From positions 1 to 47,808 of the forward strand of contig JBKCIQ010000132.1 in NCBI GenBank assembly GCA_046302135.1: a DNA stretch of 47,808 nucleotides, written 5' to 3'. The stretch comes from AM-1111 sp046302135. GTDB taxonomy: Bacteria; Bacteroidota; Bacteroidia; B-17B0; Aurantibacillaceae. Below, in pieces: positions 7,478 through 16,566 of this stretch. The notes under the pieces were generated by a model. The model did not search any database. It saw nothing but the letters and a program-made list of their open reading frames with translations, and was not told where the DNA came from. The position numbers and the translations under genes are program-made. Position 1 is the stretch's first letter; each line of letters opens with the position of its first letter.

Positions 7478-9610
7478 AATTAAATCCAATTCATCAACAA
7501 TATTTTTTGCTCCCGAAAATTTATCAATCAGCCAAAGCACATAACGAATATCAACGTTAATGGTCCTTTGAAGTTTTTTATCAAAGATAACATCTCCTGC
7601 CATGGCTTCAATGTTACCATCAAAAGCGAGTCCGATCAACTCTCCTTTTCCATTTAACACAGGAGACCCTGAATTACCACCCGTAATATCGTTATCCGTT
7701 AGGAAACAAACAGGCATGTAACCCTTCTTGTCAGCATACTGACCATAATCTTTATTTTTATGCATCTCCAACATTCTTGCTGGCAAATCAAACTCATCAT
7801 CACCGGCTTTATATTTTTTAACCAAACCATCCATAGTGGTATAGTAATTCACTTTGGCATCATTTCTCTTGTCTGCAGGAAGCGATATTACTTTTCCGTA
7901 TGTCAAGCGAAGTGTTGAGTTTGCATCCGGATACTGAATCGGTGCAAGCTTAGACTCTCTCAAACCTTCAACCAATAGCCTGAAGGATGCCTGAAAATCA
8001 TTCTGAGCCTTTGTTATTTCTTCTGAACGGAAACTAATATGATTTAGTAAATCGCTGGATAGAACATTTATAGGATCATTATTGATAACTCCTTCTGATG
8101 GAAGATCGAGAAAAGCTTTCATCCTTTCTTCCGAAGTAAATATGCTGAGTGAAAACAAAGAATTCACATATTTATCAAAGTCTGAACCTATTTTCTTAAC
8201 CGATGGAGCAATTTCATATCCCACGGATTTACTTGAATAAAGTGCTAATTGAGCCTTTAAAATATCTTTTTCTGCAGGAAGGTGCATTTTCTCAAAAAAT
8301 GATTTGATGCCTGCTTCCAGTTCCGGACGCATTTTTGCACGATCTTCTTCTCCTGCTGCCGCATAACCAATAAGTGCTTTACTCAATGTTCGTGAAATCG
8401 TACCGAAAGCTGAGGTTCTTAGTAACTGTTGTAAATAATTATCATGACGTGATTTTTCATTGGTGAGTTTATAATAATTATTGATGGTTGCAACTACATT
8501 TCCGTATTTCGCTTTGTTCTCTGCTTTATTAGCCCATTTATTGAATTTCTCCTCTTGTTCTGCTTTTGCTTTAGAAGTCTGGAATTTTGTTAATGCATCA
8601 ATCATTCCCTGACGATTCTTCCAATAATTTGCAACTCCGGCATATTTTGAAGCATAGATCAAATTGATTGCTTCACTTTTGTCCATGTATTTTTTCATCT
8701 GATCCATTCCGGTCTTTGAGCCTTCAACCCATGCAGGGTAAGCATATTTCACATTTTGCTCAATACCTCCCGCCGGCATCCAACGGTTGGTTCTTCCTGG
8801 ATAACCTAAGATCATCGCAAAATCTTTCTCCTGAACTCCTTTGATATTTACTTTCAGGTGGCGCTTTGGCTTAAGTGGCAAGTTGTTGGGAGAATAATCT
8901 GCAGGATTTCCATTCGCATCCGCATAAATCCTGAACATGGAGAAATCACCTGTATGACGAGGCCACTCCCAGTTGTCTGTATCTCCACCGTACTTTCCCA
9001 CACTTTCAGGAGGTGTACCAACCAATCTTACGTCTTTGTAGTCTTGATAAACAAAATAATAAAACTCATTTCCCTGAAAAAACGAACGAACGGATACTGT
9101 GTATTTTCCGCCTTCGCTATTTTCTTTTTCAATCAATGCGATCTCAGCTCCAATGGCTTTATCTCTTTCTGCCTCAGACATGCCTGTGGTAACCTTTCCC
9201 AAAATTCTTTTGGTAACATCATCCATTCTTACAAAAAAACGAACGAACAAACTTTTTGGCTTCATCTCTTCACTCTTATTGCTTGCCCAGAAGCCATTCT
9301 TTAGATAGTTTTTTTCTTCTGTAGATAATTCAGCTATCGCGTCATATCCGCAATGATGATTGGTCAAAAGCAAACCATCTTTAGATATGATTTCAGCTGT
9401 ACAACCTCCGTTAAATTGAACAATCGCATCCTTCAGAGAATGATTGTTAATTGAATAAATTTCTTCTGCAGTTAACTGTAACCCAATTTTCTGCATGTCT
9501 CTGTGGTTTAATCGTTCAATGAACATGAGAAACCACATGCCTTCATCCGCTTTTACAATTGGTTGAAAAAAGAAGGTTAGTGCCAAAATGGAGAAAAATA
9601 TTTTTTTCAT
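7472..9610 (-). CDS. S46 family dipeptidyl peptidase, DPP7-like specificity
   Basis: This 712-residue exported serine peptidase has a signal peptide (MKKIFFSILALTFFF..VKA) followed by the family's DEGMWF start. The chymotrypsin-like triad is visible: His in TNHHCGYD (residues 83-90), Asp in RHTGDFSMF (about 226) and Ser647 in GGNSGSP. S46 enzymes remove dipeptides from the N-terminus of peptides in the periplasm or outside the cell. The residue that sets S1 specificity lies 18 positions after the catalytic Ser (673 against 655 in P. gingivalis DPP11). Here that residue is Gly665 (AFDGN), as in DPP7, predicting cleavage after hydrophobic P1 residues rather than Asp/Glu. No T9SS sorting domain is seen, so a periplasmic location is likely. 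Confidence 0.93.
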   Translation of the reverse strand: MKKIFFSILALTFFFQPIVKADEGMWFLMFIERLNHRDMQKIGLQLTAEEIYSINNHSLKDAIVQFNGGCTAEIISKDGLLLTNHHCGYDAIAELSTEEKNYLKNGFWASNKSEEMKPKSLFVRFFVRMDDVTKRILGKVTTGMSEAERDKAIGAEIALIEKENSEGGKYTVSVRSFFQGNEFYYFVYQDYKDVRLVGTPPESVGKYGGDTDNWEWPRHTGDFSMFRIYADANGNPADYSPNNLPLKPKRHLKVNIKGVQEKDFAMILGYPGRTNRWMPAGGIEQNVKYAYPAWVEGSKTGMDQMKKYMDKSEAINLIYASKYAGVANYWKNRQGMIDALTKFQTSKAKAEQEEKFNKWANKAENKAKYGNVVATINNYYKLTNEKSRHDNYLQQLLRTSAFGTISRTLSKALIGYAAAGEEDRAKMRPELEAGIKSFFEKMHLPAEKDILKAQLALYSSKSVGYEIAPSVKKIGSDFDKYVNSLFSLSIFTSEERMKAFLDLPSEGVINNDPINVLSSDLLNHISFRSEEITKAQNDFQASFRLLVEGLRESKLAPIQYPDANSTLRLTYGKVISLPADKRNDAKVNYYTTMDGLVKKYKAGDDEFDLPARMLEMHKNKDYGQYADKKGYMPVCFLTDNDITGGNSGSPVLNGKGELIGLAFDGNIEAMAGDVIFDKKLQRTINVDIRYVLWLIDKFSGAKNIVDELDLIK

Positions 9611-9629
9611 GATTAAATTTTTTGCACTG

Positions 9630-9660
9630 CGAAACTAACTAAAAAATAACTTTTAAACAA
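9630..9660 (-). promoter_or_regulatory. Possible promoter of the S46 peptidase gene
   Basis: On the minus strand TTG (9660-9658) and TAGTTTCG (9637-9630) are 20 bases apart. The -7 box differs from TAnnTTTG at one position. It lies about 20 bases before the peptidase start codon. Confidence 0.4.
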
Positions 9661-9716
9661 TTACCCACCATGTATTTTAATATCTGATTAAATGTTTTAT
9701 TTTTTACCTTAAGGTC

Positions 9717-10310
9717 GTGATAAATAAAATTCATTCAGTCGCTGTTTTTTGTGGCTCCTCTGCGGGAAATGATCCCGGTTTTTACGACCTGGCTCAAATG
9801 GTCGGTTCTGCACTCGCTGAAAGAAAAATACGGACTGTTTATGGAGGTGCCAAAATTGGTTTGATGGGTGCGGTTGCTGATTCGGCATTACAAAATTTAG
9901 GTGAAGTGATTGGGGTCTTACCTGAATTTATGAGTGGAAAGGAGATTGCACATACAGGGTTAACGGAATTAATTTTAGTGGAAAGCATGCATCAAAGAAA
10001 AATGAAAATGCATGAGCTTTCAGACGCGGCTATTGCCCTACCGGGTGGATTTGGAACCATGGATGAACTTTTTGAACTACTTACCTGGTTGCAATTGGGA
10101 TTGCATGCTAATCCAATCGGGATATTAAATTACCGGGGTTTTTATAACGACCTGGACCATCAGGTTAAAAAGATGCACCACTTCGGGTTTCTGAGTGATA
10201 AGCATCTCAACTGTCTTATTTTTGAAGAAGAAGTGAATGCTCTTATTGATAAAATGGAAAAATGGAATTCTCCAATTCAAAAAAACTGGCTGAGTTCAGG
10301 GCAGACATAA
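9717..10310 (+). CDS. LOG family protein (nucleoside 5'-monophosphate phosphoribohydrolase type)
   Basis: LOG-family (Lonely Guy, 'TIGR00730') proteins cleave nucleotide 5'-monophosphates, including cytokinin ribotides, to free base and ribose 5-phosphate. This 197-residue protein has the characteristic PGGFGTMDE (residues 109-117) and MHQRKMKM (91-98), plus the Rossmann-like N-terminus VAVFCGSSAGND. Start is GTG at 9717; no better ATG exists upstream of the conserved VFCGSS. The bacterial role is usually purine-nucleotide salvage rather than hormone synthesis. It lies just ahead of the polysaccharide genes but is not functionally linked to them as far as can be seen. Confidence 0.85.
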   Translation: MINKIHSVAVFCGSSAGNDPGFYDLAQMVGSALAERKIRTVYGGAKIGLMGAVADSALQNLGEVIGVLPEFMSGKEIAHTGLTELILVESMHQRKMKMHELSDAAIALPGGFGTMDELFELLTWLQLGLHANPIGILNYRGFYNDLDHQVKKMHHFGFLSDKHLNCLIFEEEVNALIDKMEKWNSPIQKNWLSSGQT

Positions 10311-10365
10311 TGTGTTGTTCAGTAATTTTATACAGGTTTCCACCTTCTTTAACATTAGACAAACA

Positions 10366-11946
10366 ATGAATTCTTTTAAGAATTTTTTATCTCAAGAGAA
10401 ATATTTTTTAGTCGGTTATTTGCTGTTTTCCATGCCTGTATTTTTTTTCACCCGTTGTTATATTGATTCCGCAGATCTTATTCAGTATCTCACGCTTGCA
10501 AAACAATACACTCAGTTACCATTAAGAGATTGCGCGAATGAATTCTGGAGCCCGTTATTGTCATGGATTATTATACCTTTTAATTTTTTGACTGGTGATT
10601 ATTTGCTTGCTTTCAAGGCAATACAGTTTTTAATTTCATCATCTTTATACGCCTTGTTACTTTTTTCAATTAAAAGGTTTAATCTAAGCTTTACAGAAAA
10701 ATTGATGTTTTCTGTTTCGTCAGGAATCATGACAATCGGCTATGGTATTTTTAACGGGTCTCCAGATCTGCTTTATCTTTTTGTTTTGTTTTTGATTATC
10801 CGGATTTTGAATAAAACCAACATGAGTTTTGCATCTGCAACGTTAATTGGTTTGATGGGTGCAATGCTTTACTTTTCCAAAAGTTTTGGATTGGTTTTCT
10901 TTCCTGTTTTCTTAATGGTTTATTATTATTTCGCTGGTAGATTCATTACTTCTGCTTGGCGGTATTATTTGGTTGCATTTGTTGTATTCATTGCTTTGAG
11001 TTCGGTATGGATATTTATTTTATCTAATAAATACCATAAACTTACTTATTCCGGAGCTTCGCAGTACAATTTTTCGATCATGAACCCATCATATAATCCA
11101 AATATTTTTGGTGAAGTTAAACACCCGATTGATGCGGTTCACTATGCTTTACCACCCAATAACATTGCGGTTAGTGCCTGGCAAGAGCCGAACAATTTTG
11201 GAATTTTACATTGGTCTCCTTTCAATAATCTTTATCACTATTTTAAAGTTATTTTAAGGAATTTACTTTCATTGCTCTATTACTATTCTTATTACTGGGT
11301 ATTATTTTTTGCTTCGTTGCTTACAGTGTTTTTATTTTCCATCAATAAGAGAAAAGGGTCGTTAGTTTATTTGATAAAAAATATATTTCATGATTACACC
11401 AAAGGATCGTTTCATTTTGTAAAAATCTTATTGATTTCTGCTTTAATTACATCTTTTCTCTACGCTTTGGTTCTTACGCAAAAACGATATTTGTGGATCA
11501 ACGAAATTTGTATTTTATTTTTTATTCTTTCCTTAAATCTACATTTGGATCGAAAATATTTAAAAGTTTTCCTAGGTCTCTTTACAGTTGTATGCGCTTA
11601 CTCCTTTGGGAAAGAATATTATCCGATATTGAATTACAAAACAAATATTGAATGGCGCAATGATCCTATTGTTCTTTTTCTTAAATCTGACAAGTCCGAT
11701 TCAGCAATTGTTTCTGAGGCTGTTGAAGGTGCTGATGGATACACAATTAATTCGGCTTTGTGTTTTTTTTCAGGACATCAAAATTTGGGTGTCCAAAATG
11801 CCGAGTCGATGCAAAAATTAAAATTCAAGGGGTATTTCCTGTCTTCCGGCAGTCATACAATAAACAGCCGTAAATTTCCGTTTATACATTTCGTTGTTTA
11901 TTCTCAAAAATTGAATTATTCTCTTTACAGCACCGGGTTAAAATGA
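10366..11946 (+). CDS. Multispanning GT-C-like membrane protein of the glycan cluster
   Basis: The product is about 526 residues with roughly ten to twelve hydrophobic segments and an early extracytoplasmic loop holding acidic residues (YIDSADLIQYLTLAKQY). This layout resembles GT-C glycosyltransferases of the ArnT/PMT (GT39/GT83) type, which take sugar from a lipid-phosphate donor. The C-terminal third is a soluble extracytoplasmic part. I chose ATG 10366 rather than the TTG at 10312, because the residues from 10312 add nothing family-like. It overlaps the next gene by four bases (ATGA). It could instead serve as the polymerase of the cluster, since no separate Wzy is evident. Confidence 0.6.
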   Translation: MNSFKNFLSQEKYFLVGYLLFSMPVFFFTRCYIDSADLIQYLTLAKQYTQLPLRDCANEFWSPLLSWIIIPFNFLTGDYLLAFKAIQFLISSSLYALLLFSIKRFNLSFTEKLMFSVSSGIMTIGYGIFNGSPDLLYLFVLFLIIRILNKTNMSFASATLIGLMGAMLYFSKSFGLVFFPVFLMVYYYFAGRFITSAWRYYLVAFVVFIALSSVWIFILSNKYHKLTYSGASQYNFSIMNPSYNPNIFGEVKHPIDAVHYALPPNNIAVSAWQEPNNFGILHWSPFNNLYHYFKVILRNLLSLLYYYSYYWVLFFASLLTVFLFSINKRKGSLVYLIKNIFHDYTKGSFHFVKILLISALITSFLYALVLTQKRYLWINEICILFFILSLNLHLDRKYLKVFLGLFTVVCAYSFGKEYYPILNYKTNIEWRNDPIVLFLKSDKSDSAIVSEAVEGADGYTINSALCFFSGHQNLGVQNAESMQKLKFKGYFLSSGSHTINSRKFPFIHFVVYSQKLNYSLYSTGLK

Positions 11947-13073
11947 CAAGAAAAAAAATACTTTTTTTAAGCAGCTGGTATCCTGTAAAAAATAATCCTA
12001 CTCATGGAATATTTGTGCAACGACATGCAGAAGCGGTTTCTATGTTTCATGAAGTATATGTACTTTACGTTTATGGTGCAGAAGAACACAGATACGAAGA
12101 GAAAAAAATTCGTTCTGAAACTTTTACGGAACACTATATTCAGTTTGACAGAAGAGAAAAAAATGCCTATCAGAAATATAAAATTCAAAAGCAGATTTAC
12201 TATCAAGCATTCAATAAATTGCTTTCAGAATGGGGTAAGCCGGATGTTATTCATCTCAATGTAATTTACCCTGCCGGAATATTTGCAGTTGATCTCTCAC
12301 GTAAGTATAACTTACCATTGGTAAGCACCGAACATTGGACAGGTTATTTGCCTGAGGACGGAAGCTATAAAGGTTTAATTCGGAAATATTTCACCAAAAA
12401 GGTAATTAAACATTCAAATGTAGTTACGCCCGTGACTAAACATTTGGGGAACAACATGCGTGCACATGGTCTTAATGGAAATTACGTGGTTGTTCCAAAT
12501 GTGGTAGACACTGATTTTTTCACTCCTTCAAATGATTCTTCCAAAAATCATATTACTTTTTTTCATTTATCTTCTTTGGACGAAAGGCAAAAAAATCCTC
12601 AGGCAATACTCGATTCATTTTTAAGTGTTTTTAAAAAAAATGCTCAAACTAAAATGATTTTTGCAGGTGATGGTGAAAATTTCGAATCAATTAAAAACAC
12701 ATATAAACATCCTGCAATTGAATTTGTTTTTAGACCTATGGGGGAAGAATTGCTCAGACTGTTTCAGCGCAGTGATGCTTTTATATTATGCAGTAATTAC
12801 GAAAATTTGCCCGTGGTATTAATTGAAGCCATGAGCTGCGGTAAGCCTGTTGTAAGTTCAGATGTCGGCGGAATTGCTGAGTATGTTAATGGCGCCACGG
12901 GAATACTTTTTACACCTACCGATGTTACAAACCTTGTTTCTGCGCTTAAAAAATTTATTGAAATTAAAGGTACTTTTGATGGTGGTCATATCAGGCAAAC
13001 AGCGATAAAACATTTCAGCAGAATGGCCGTGGCAGAAAAATATGATAGTGTATATTCCCAAATAAAATGGTAA
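11943..13073 (+). CDS. GT4 family glycosyltransferase
   Basis: This 376-residue protein has the GT-B fold of glycosyltransferase family 4. The N-terminal glycine/serine loop is LFLSSWYPVKNNPTHGIFVQRH (shown in two parts: LFLSSWYPVKNNP, THGIFVQRH), typical of enzymes that act on surface glycans. The C-terminal donor site contains ILCSNYENLPVVLIEAMSCG and KPVVSSDVGGIAEYV, with the E-x7-E motif (E in NYENLP and E in IEAMS). It transfers a nucleotide-activated sugar onto a growing lipid-linked chain at the cytoplasmic face. It overlaps its neighbours on both sides (4 and 7 bases). The sugar cannot be predicted. Confidence 0.88.
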   Translation: MTRKKILFLSSWYPVKNNPTHGIFVQRHAEAVSMFHEVYVLYVYGAEEHRYEEKKIRSETFTEHYIQFDRREKNAYQKYKIQKQIYYQAFNKLLSEWGKPDVIHLNVIYPAGIFAVDLSRKYNLPLVSTEHWTGYLPEDGSYKGLIRKYFTKKVIKHSNVVTPVTKHLGNNMRAHGLNGNYVVVPNVVDTDFFTPSNDSSKNHITFFHLSSLDERQKNPQAILDSFLSVFKKNAQTKMIFAGDGENFESIKNTYKHPAIEFVFRPMGEELLRLFQRSDAFILCSNYENLPVVLIEAMSCGKPVVSSDVGGIAEYVNGATGILFTPTDVTNLVSALKKFIEIKGTFDGGHIRQTAIKHFSRMAVAEKYDSVYSQIKW

Positions 13074-14368
13074 GGTCAGTTTTGTTCTCATTCGTTGTTC
13101 GTTTTTCTGCCGCCATACTTAATTTTCTTGTTATTGTACTGCTTTCAAATATGTTGGGTACAATTGGAAAGGGAATATGTTCCAGATACGTTACTGTTAT
13201 TGCAAATGCACTTATATTTTGTGATTTCGTAGGTGGACCACCGCTCGTTTATATGTCTGCAAGGTATCGCACATCAAGTATTTTGATTCCATCTTATCTA
13301 TGGAGCTTGCTGACTTCAGTTATAACAATTTTTGCTTTCTTTTACTTTGGCCAATTTTCTGCAGATGAACTACCAATCATGATAATTTTATCATTCCTGA
13401 ATTCTTGTATTGCTATTCATCAGAATATTTTATCAGGCAAACAAAAATTCTTTCAACTCAATCTCGTTATTCTTATTCAGGCCGTAATATTGTTTTTTTC
13501 TTTAAAGTATCTATTCACCGCCTCCGACGATTTTCTTGAATTGTCTCCATCTCCGATTCATTACCTTGTTGCTTTGGGGTTCTCTTACGGCATTTCTGCC
13601 ATGACCGGATTTTTGCTTTTGATGAACATTGAAAAAACCGGGAAATCGATAGGAATATTTCGCTTTTTGAGTGAGGCAATTCGTTATGGTTCTATAAATA
13701 TTTCAGGGCATGCACTTCAGTTTATAAATCAGAGATTGAGTTATTATTTAGTGAGTCCTCAAACGCTTGGTGTATTTTCAAACGTTTCTTCAGTGGGGGA
13801 ATCGTTATGGCTTATTCCAAACAGCTTGGCAACAGTTCAGTATGGTAAAATAAGTAACACCTCAGATGAAAAGGAATCCAATCAGATAACGCTTAATTTT
13901 CTTAAGGTAAATATTTTGTTTTGTGCACTGGCATCCGTTATCATGATCTTACTTCCTGATAATTTTTTCTCATGGCTTTTTGGTCCGGATTTCTCAGGGG
14001 TAAGTGAAGCACTTCGGTATTTAGTGCCGGGTTTGTTTTTTTTTAGTGGATACTTGATTTTAGGACATCACTTTTCAGGCACCGGAAATTTTATATTGAA
14101 TCTTAAAGCAATTGCTGTAGGCTTGATAATTACATTGATTGGGTTCTGTATTTTTTATTTTGCAAAAATTGAATTCTCCTCTGTTCATATTGCTCAACTT
14201 ACTGCCCTCTCATATATTGGGAATTTTACTTTTGCCTTTTTGGTTTTTCGGCGAAGTACGAATTTTAAATTTATAGATTTAATTCCAAGAAAAGATGAAA
14301 TTGTTTGGATTGTTAAAGACTTAGTTAATAGAAAAAAAACAAAAAAAGAAAACGGAAATAATGAGTAA
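13067..14368 (+). CDS. Wzx-type lipid-linked oligosaccharide flippase
   Basis: This 433-residue inner-membrane protein has about twelve hydrophobic segments and the loose pattern of the MATE/PST (MVF superfamily) flippases. Its N-terminus is VRFSAAILNFLVIVLLSNMLG followed by GKGICSRYVTVI, here split as VRFSAAILNFLV and VIVLLSNMLGTIGKG. Such proteins move undecaprenyl-linked oligosaccharide units to the periplasmic face. The ATG lies within the end of the GT4 gene and the stop overlaps the methyltransferase gene by 8 bases, so the three are translationally coupled. The context of glycosyltransferases supports the call more than any single motif. Confidence 0.78.
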   Translation: MVRSVLFSFVVRFSAAILNFLVIVLLSNMLGTIGKGICSRYVTVIANALIFCDFVGGPPLVYMSARYRTSSILIPSYLWSLLTSVITIFAFFYFGQFSADELPIMIILSFLNSCIAIHQNILSGKQKFFQLNLVILIQAVILFFSLKYLFTASDDFLELSPSPIHYLVALGFSYGISAMTGFLLLMNIEKTGKSIGIFRFLSEAIRYGSINISGHALQFINQRLSYYLVSPQTLGVFSNVSSVGESLWLIPNSLATVQYGKISNTSDEKESNQITLNFLKVNILFCALASVIMILLPDNFFSWLFGPDFSGVSEALRYLVPGLFFFSGYLILGHHFSGTGNFILNLKAIAVGLIITLIGFCIFYFAKIEFSSVHIAQLTALSYIGNFTFAFLVFRRSTNFKFIDLIPRKDEIVWIVKDLVNRKKTKKENGNNE

Positions 14369-15167
14369 GATCAGAAAGCTGGTGGAAGGAACTTCTAATT
14401 TGCTGAGAAAGCCTTATTTGATTAACCTGATACTTGAAGATCAAGAGGTAAACAAAGCCAAATTACTGGAGCGATATGATTTCCCAAAAGGGTTACCCGT
14501 TGTTGAATTAGCCTCGCTTTCGAATGAAACCACATTTGAACTGAATCCTTACACTTTTTTAGAAGGAGGGTCTCTGCCAACCGACTACATGTTGCTTTGT
14601 TTATTGGCAAAAAAATTTGATGAATGTTCCTATTTCGAGATTGGTACCTGGAGAGGAGAAAGTGCAGCTAACGTTTCACGTTACGCTAAAGAAATTTTTA
14701 CATTGAATTTATCCGAACAACAAATGCTTGAAAAAGGATGGGATGAAAAATATATTCGTCTGCATGGTTTTTTTTCCAAAAAAATTCCGTCTGTAAACCA
14801 TCTTTATGGCGATTCACTTCAATTCGATTTCGCGAAATGGAAAAATTCATGTGATCTTGTTTTTATTGACGGCGATCATCATTATGAGAGTGTAAAGAAA
14901 GATACTGAAAATTGTTTTTCTTTGTTAAGAGATGAAAATTCAATAATTGTTTGGCACGATTACGGATTAAGCACAGAAACTACTAGATGGGAGGTGTTAC
15001 GAGGTATTCTTGATGGCATGCCCAAAGAAAAACACCAAAATCTTTTCGCTGTAAAGAATACGCTTTGCGCAATTTATTATCCTCACAAAATTGATTCATA
15101 TATCTCTGATTTTCCAGAGACTCCAAAGTATAATTTTAAACTGAACATCCAAATCGAAAAAATATAA
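14361..15167 (+). CDS. Class I SAM-dependent methyltransferase
   Basis: This 268-residue cytosolic protein has a SAM-binding motif I FEIGTWRGES (residues 92-101) and the post-motif block LVFIDGDHHYESVKKDTE (about 163-180). That combination is typical of the Methyltransf_24 group. A further segment IIVWHDYG follows. Given its coupled position between a flippase and an esterase gene in a glycan cluster, it probably methylates a sugar or acts as a chain-capping enzyme. The acceptor is unknown. The gap to the next gene is four bases. Confidence 0.8.
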   Translation: MSKIRKLVEGTSNLLRKPYLINLILEDQEVNKAKLLERYDFPKGLPVVELASLSNETTFELNPYTFLEGGSLPTDYMLLCLLAKKFDECSYFEIGTWRGESAANVSRYAKEIFTLNLSEQQMLEKGWDEKYIRLHGFFSKKIPSVNHLYGDSLQFDFAKWKNSCDLVFIDGDHHYESVKKDTENCFSLLRDENSIIVWHDYGLSTETTRWEVLRGILDGMPKEKHQNLFAVKNTLCAIYYPHKIDSYISDFPETPKYNFKLNIQIEKI

Positions 15168-15171
15168 CTCA

Positions 15172-16566
15172 ATGAATAAATTAAATTTAATATTGGCATT
15201 TTCAATTGTGACATTAATTTACTATGCTCAATTGCCCTACACTCAACCCTTGTTTTCATATGATAGTTTAATAGATGTCTCCTATGGAACAGCAATAGAT
15301 TACGCCGGTAATACAGACACACTTAAAATGGATATTTATAAACCTAATGGTGACTTAAACTGTAAAAGGCCAATTATTATTTTAGTTCATGGCGGAGCTT
15401 GGATAGGAGGCTCAAAAGAGGATATTGATCTGGTTAATATGTCAAGGCAATTTGCACGAAGAGGCTGGGTAGTAGCTAATATAAACTACAGGCTTGGTAC
15501 ACATAAGGCATCCAATTACGTGATGTATGCATTATGCAACAACAATCTCTCTCAGCCATGTGCCTACATTTCTGACAGCGCAGAAGTTTTAAGAGCCAAT
15601 TACAGAGGGATGCAGGATGCTAAGGGTGCCATCAGGTTCATGAAAAGCAGGAATGTTATTGACTCTTCTGATGTAAATAATGTTTACATAGCAGGAGAAA
15701 GTGCAGGTGGGTTTATTGCTCTTGCCACAGCGTTTACAGATCAGAACAGTGAAAAACCTGCTGCCTGTTACGCAATTGGAAATGCACCAACGCCTTCTAC
15801 AAATTTAACGCCATATGGTTGTATTCCGGCAAACAATTCTCTTTTGCGTCCTGATCTTGGTTCAATAGATGGAAACCTACATGTCGGTGTATACGATGCG
15901 ACAGTGAAGGGAGTAGGAAACATTTTTGGTGGCGTATTTGATTTGAATATTTTTCAGCAAAGCAACAATACGCCTGACGTTTATATGTTTCATCAGGGAA
16001 GTGATGTTGTGGTGCACTATCAGTACGGAAGATTACTTGGTAGAACCAGCTGGGAATGTTATGCACAGACTAATTTATGCCAGACATATTATTTCTACCC
16101 TTTTGCATACGGAAGTGAAAGCATAAGGCAACATTTCGTTTCTTTAGTTTCTGCGGCGCCGGTTTACACTGCGGATATTGTCTCAAACTATAACTATTTA
16201 AACAATTGCTTTTCCAACGGTCATTCTATAGATAATTTTTCACTCAGGTTTCAAAGTATGAATGATTTATTCGCTAGCAGAATACAGTCTTCAGGAAATG
16301 TTCCTCCAAACAATTGTACTATAAACTCAACAAGCTCTAATAATCTAAATGCCAAAATAGATGTTATTCCAAATCCTGCGAATGAATTGGTTAAAATTAA
16401 TTTGGGAGAACAATCACCCTATAGTTTAATTGATGTGACCGGAAAAACTGTTAAGAGTGGAATGCTAACGCAGACCGGTAGTATCATTCAACTTTCTGAG
16501 TTACCCTCAGGAATCTATTACTTAAGAGTTTCAAATTATTCAACAAAAATTATTTTACAAAGATAA
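15172..16566 (+). CDS. Exported alpha/beta-hydrolase esterase with T9SS sorting domain
   Basis: This 464-residue protein has a signal peptide and then an esterase fold of the carboxylesterase/BD-FAE type. The oxyanion motif is HGGAW (residues 73-77), and the nucleophile Ser177 lies in GESAG (175-179). A likely acid residue is in HQGSDVVVHY. The last 70 residues (from IDVIPNPANELV to YYLRVSNYSTKIILQR) form a type A T9SS sorting domain, so the enzyme should be carried across the outer membrane and attached to the surface or released. It sits inside the polysaccharide cluster, with gaps of 4 bases before and 0 after. It may remove acyl groups from the surface glycan or from environmental polymers. 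Confidence 0.85.
   Translation: MNKLNLILAFSIVTLIYYAQLPYTQPLFSYDSLIDVSYGTAIDYAGNTDTLKMDIYKPNGDLNCKRPIIILVHGGAWIGGSKEDIDLVNMSRQFARRGWVVANINYRLGTHKASNYVMYALCNNNLSQPCAYISDSAEVLRANYRGMQDAKGAIRFMKSRNVIDSSDVNNVYIAGESAGGFIALATAFTDQNSEKPAACYAIGNAPTPSTNLTPYGCIPANNSLLRPDLGSIDGNLHVGVYDATVKGVGNIFGGVFDLNIFQQSNNTPDVYMFHQGSDVVVHYQYGRLLGRTSWECYAQTNLCQTYYFYPFAYGSESIRQHFVSLVSAAPVYTADIVSNYNYLNNCFSNGHSIDNFSLRFQSMNDLFASRIQSSGNVPPNNCTINSTSSNNLNAKIDVIPNPANELVKINLGEQSPYSLIDVTGKTVKSGMLTQTGSIIQLSELPSGIYYLRVSNYSTKIILQR

Noticed and set aside
8858..9308. Plus-strand frames within the S46 peptidase gene
   Set aside because: They lie wholly opposite a well-supported conserved gene and show no domain.
10312..10365. TTG start for the GT-C-like protein
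   Set aside because: ATG 10366 gives a sensible N-terminus and leaves a normal leader after the LOG gene.
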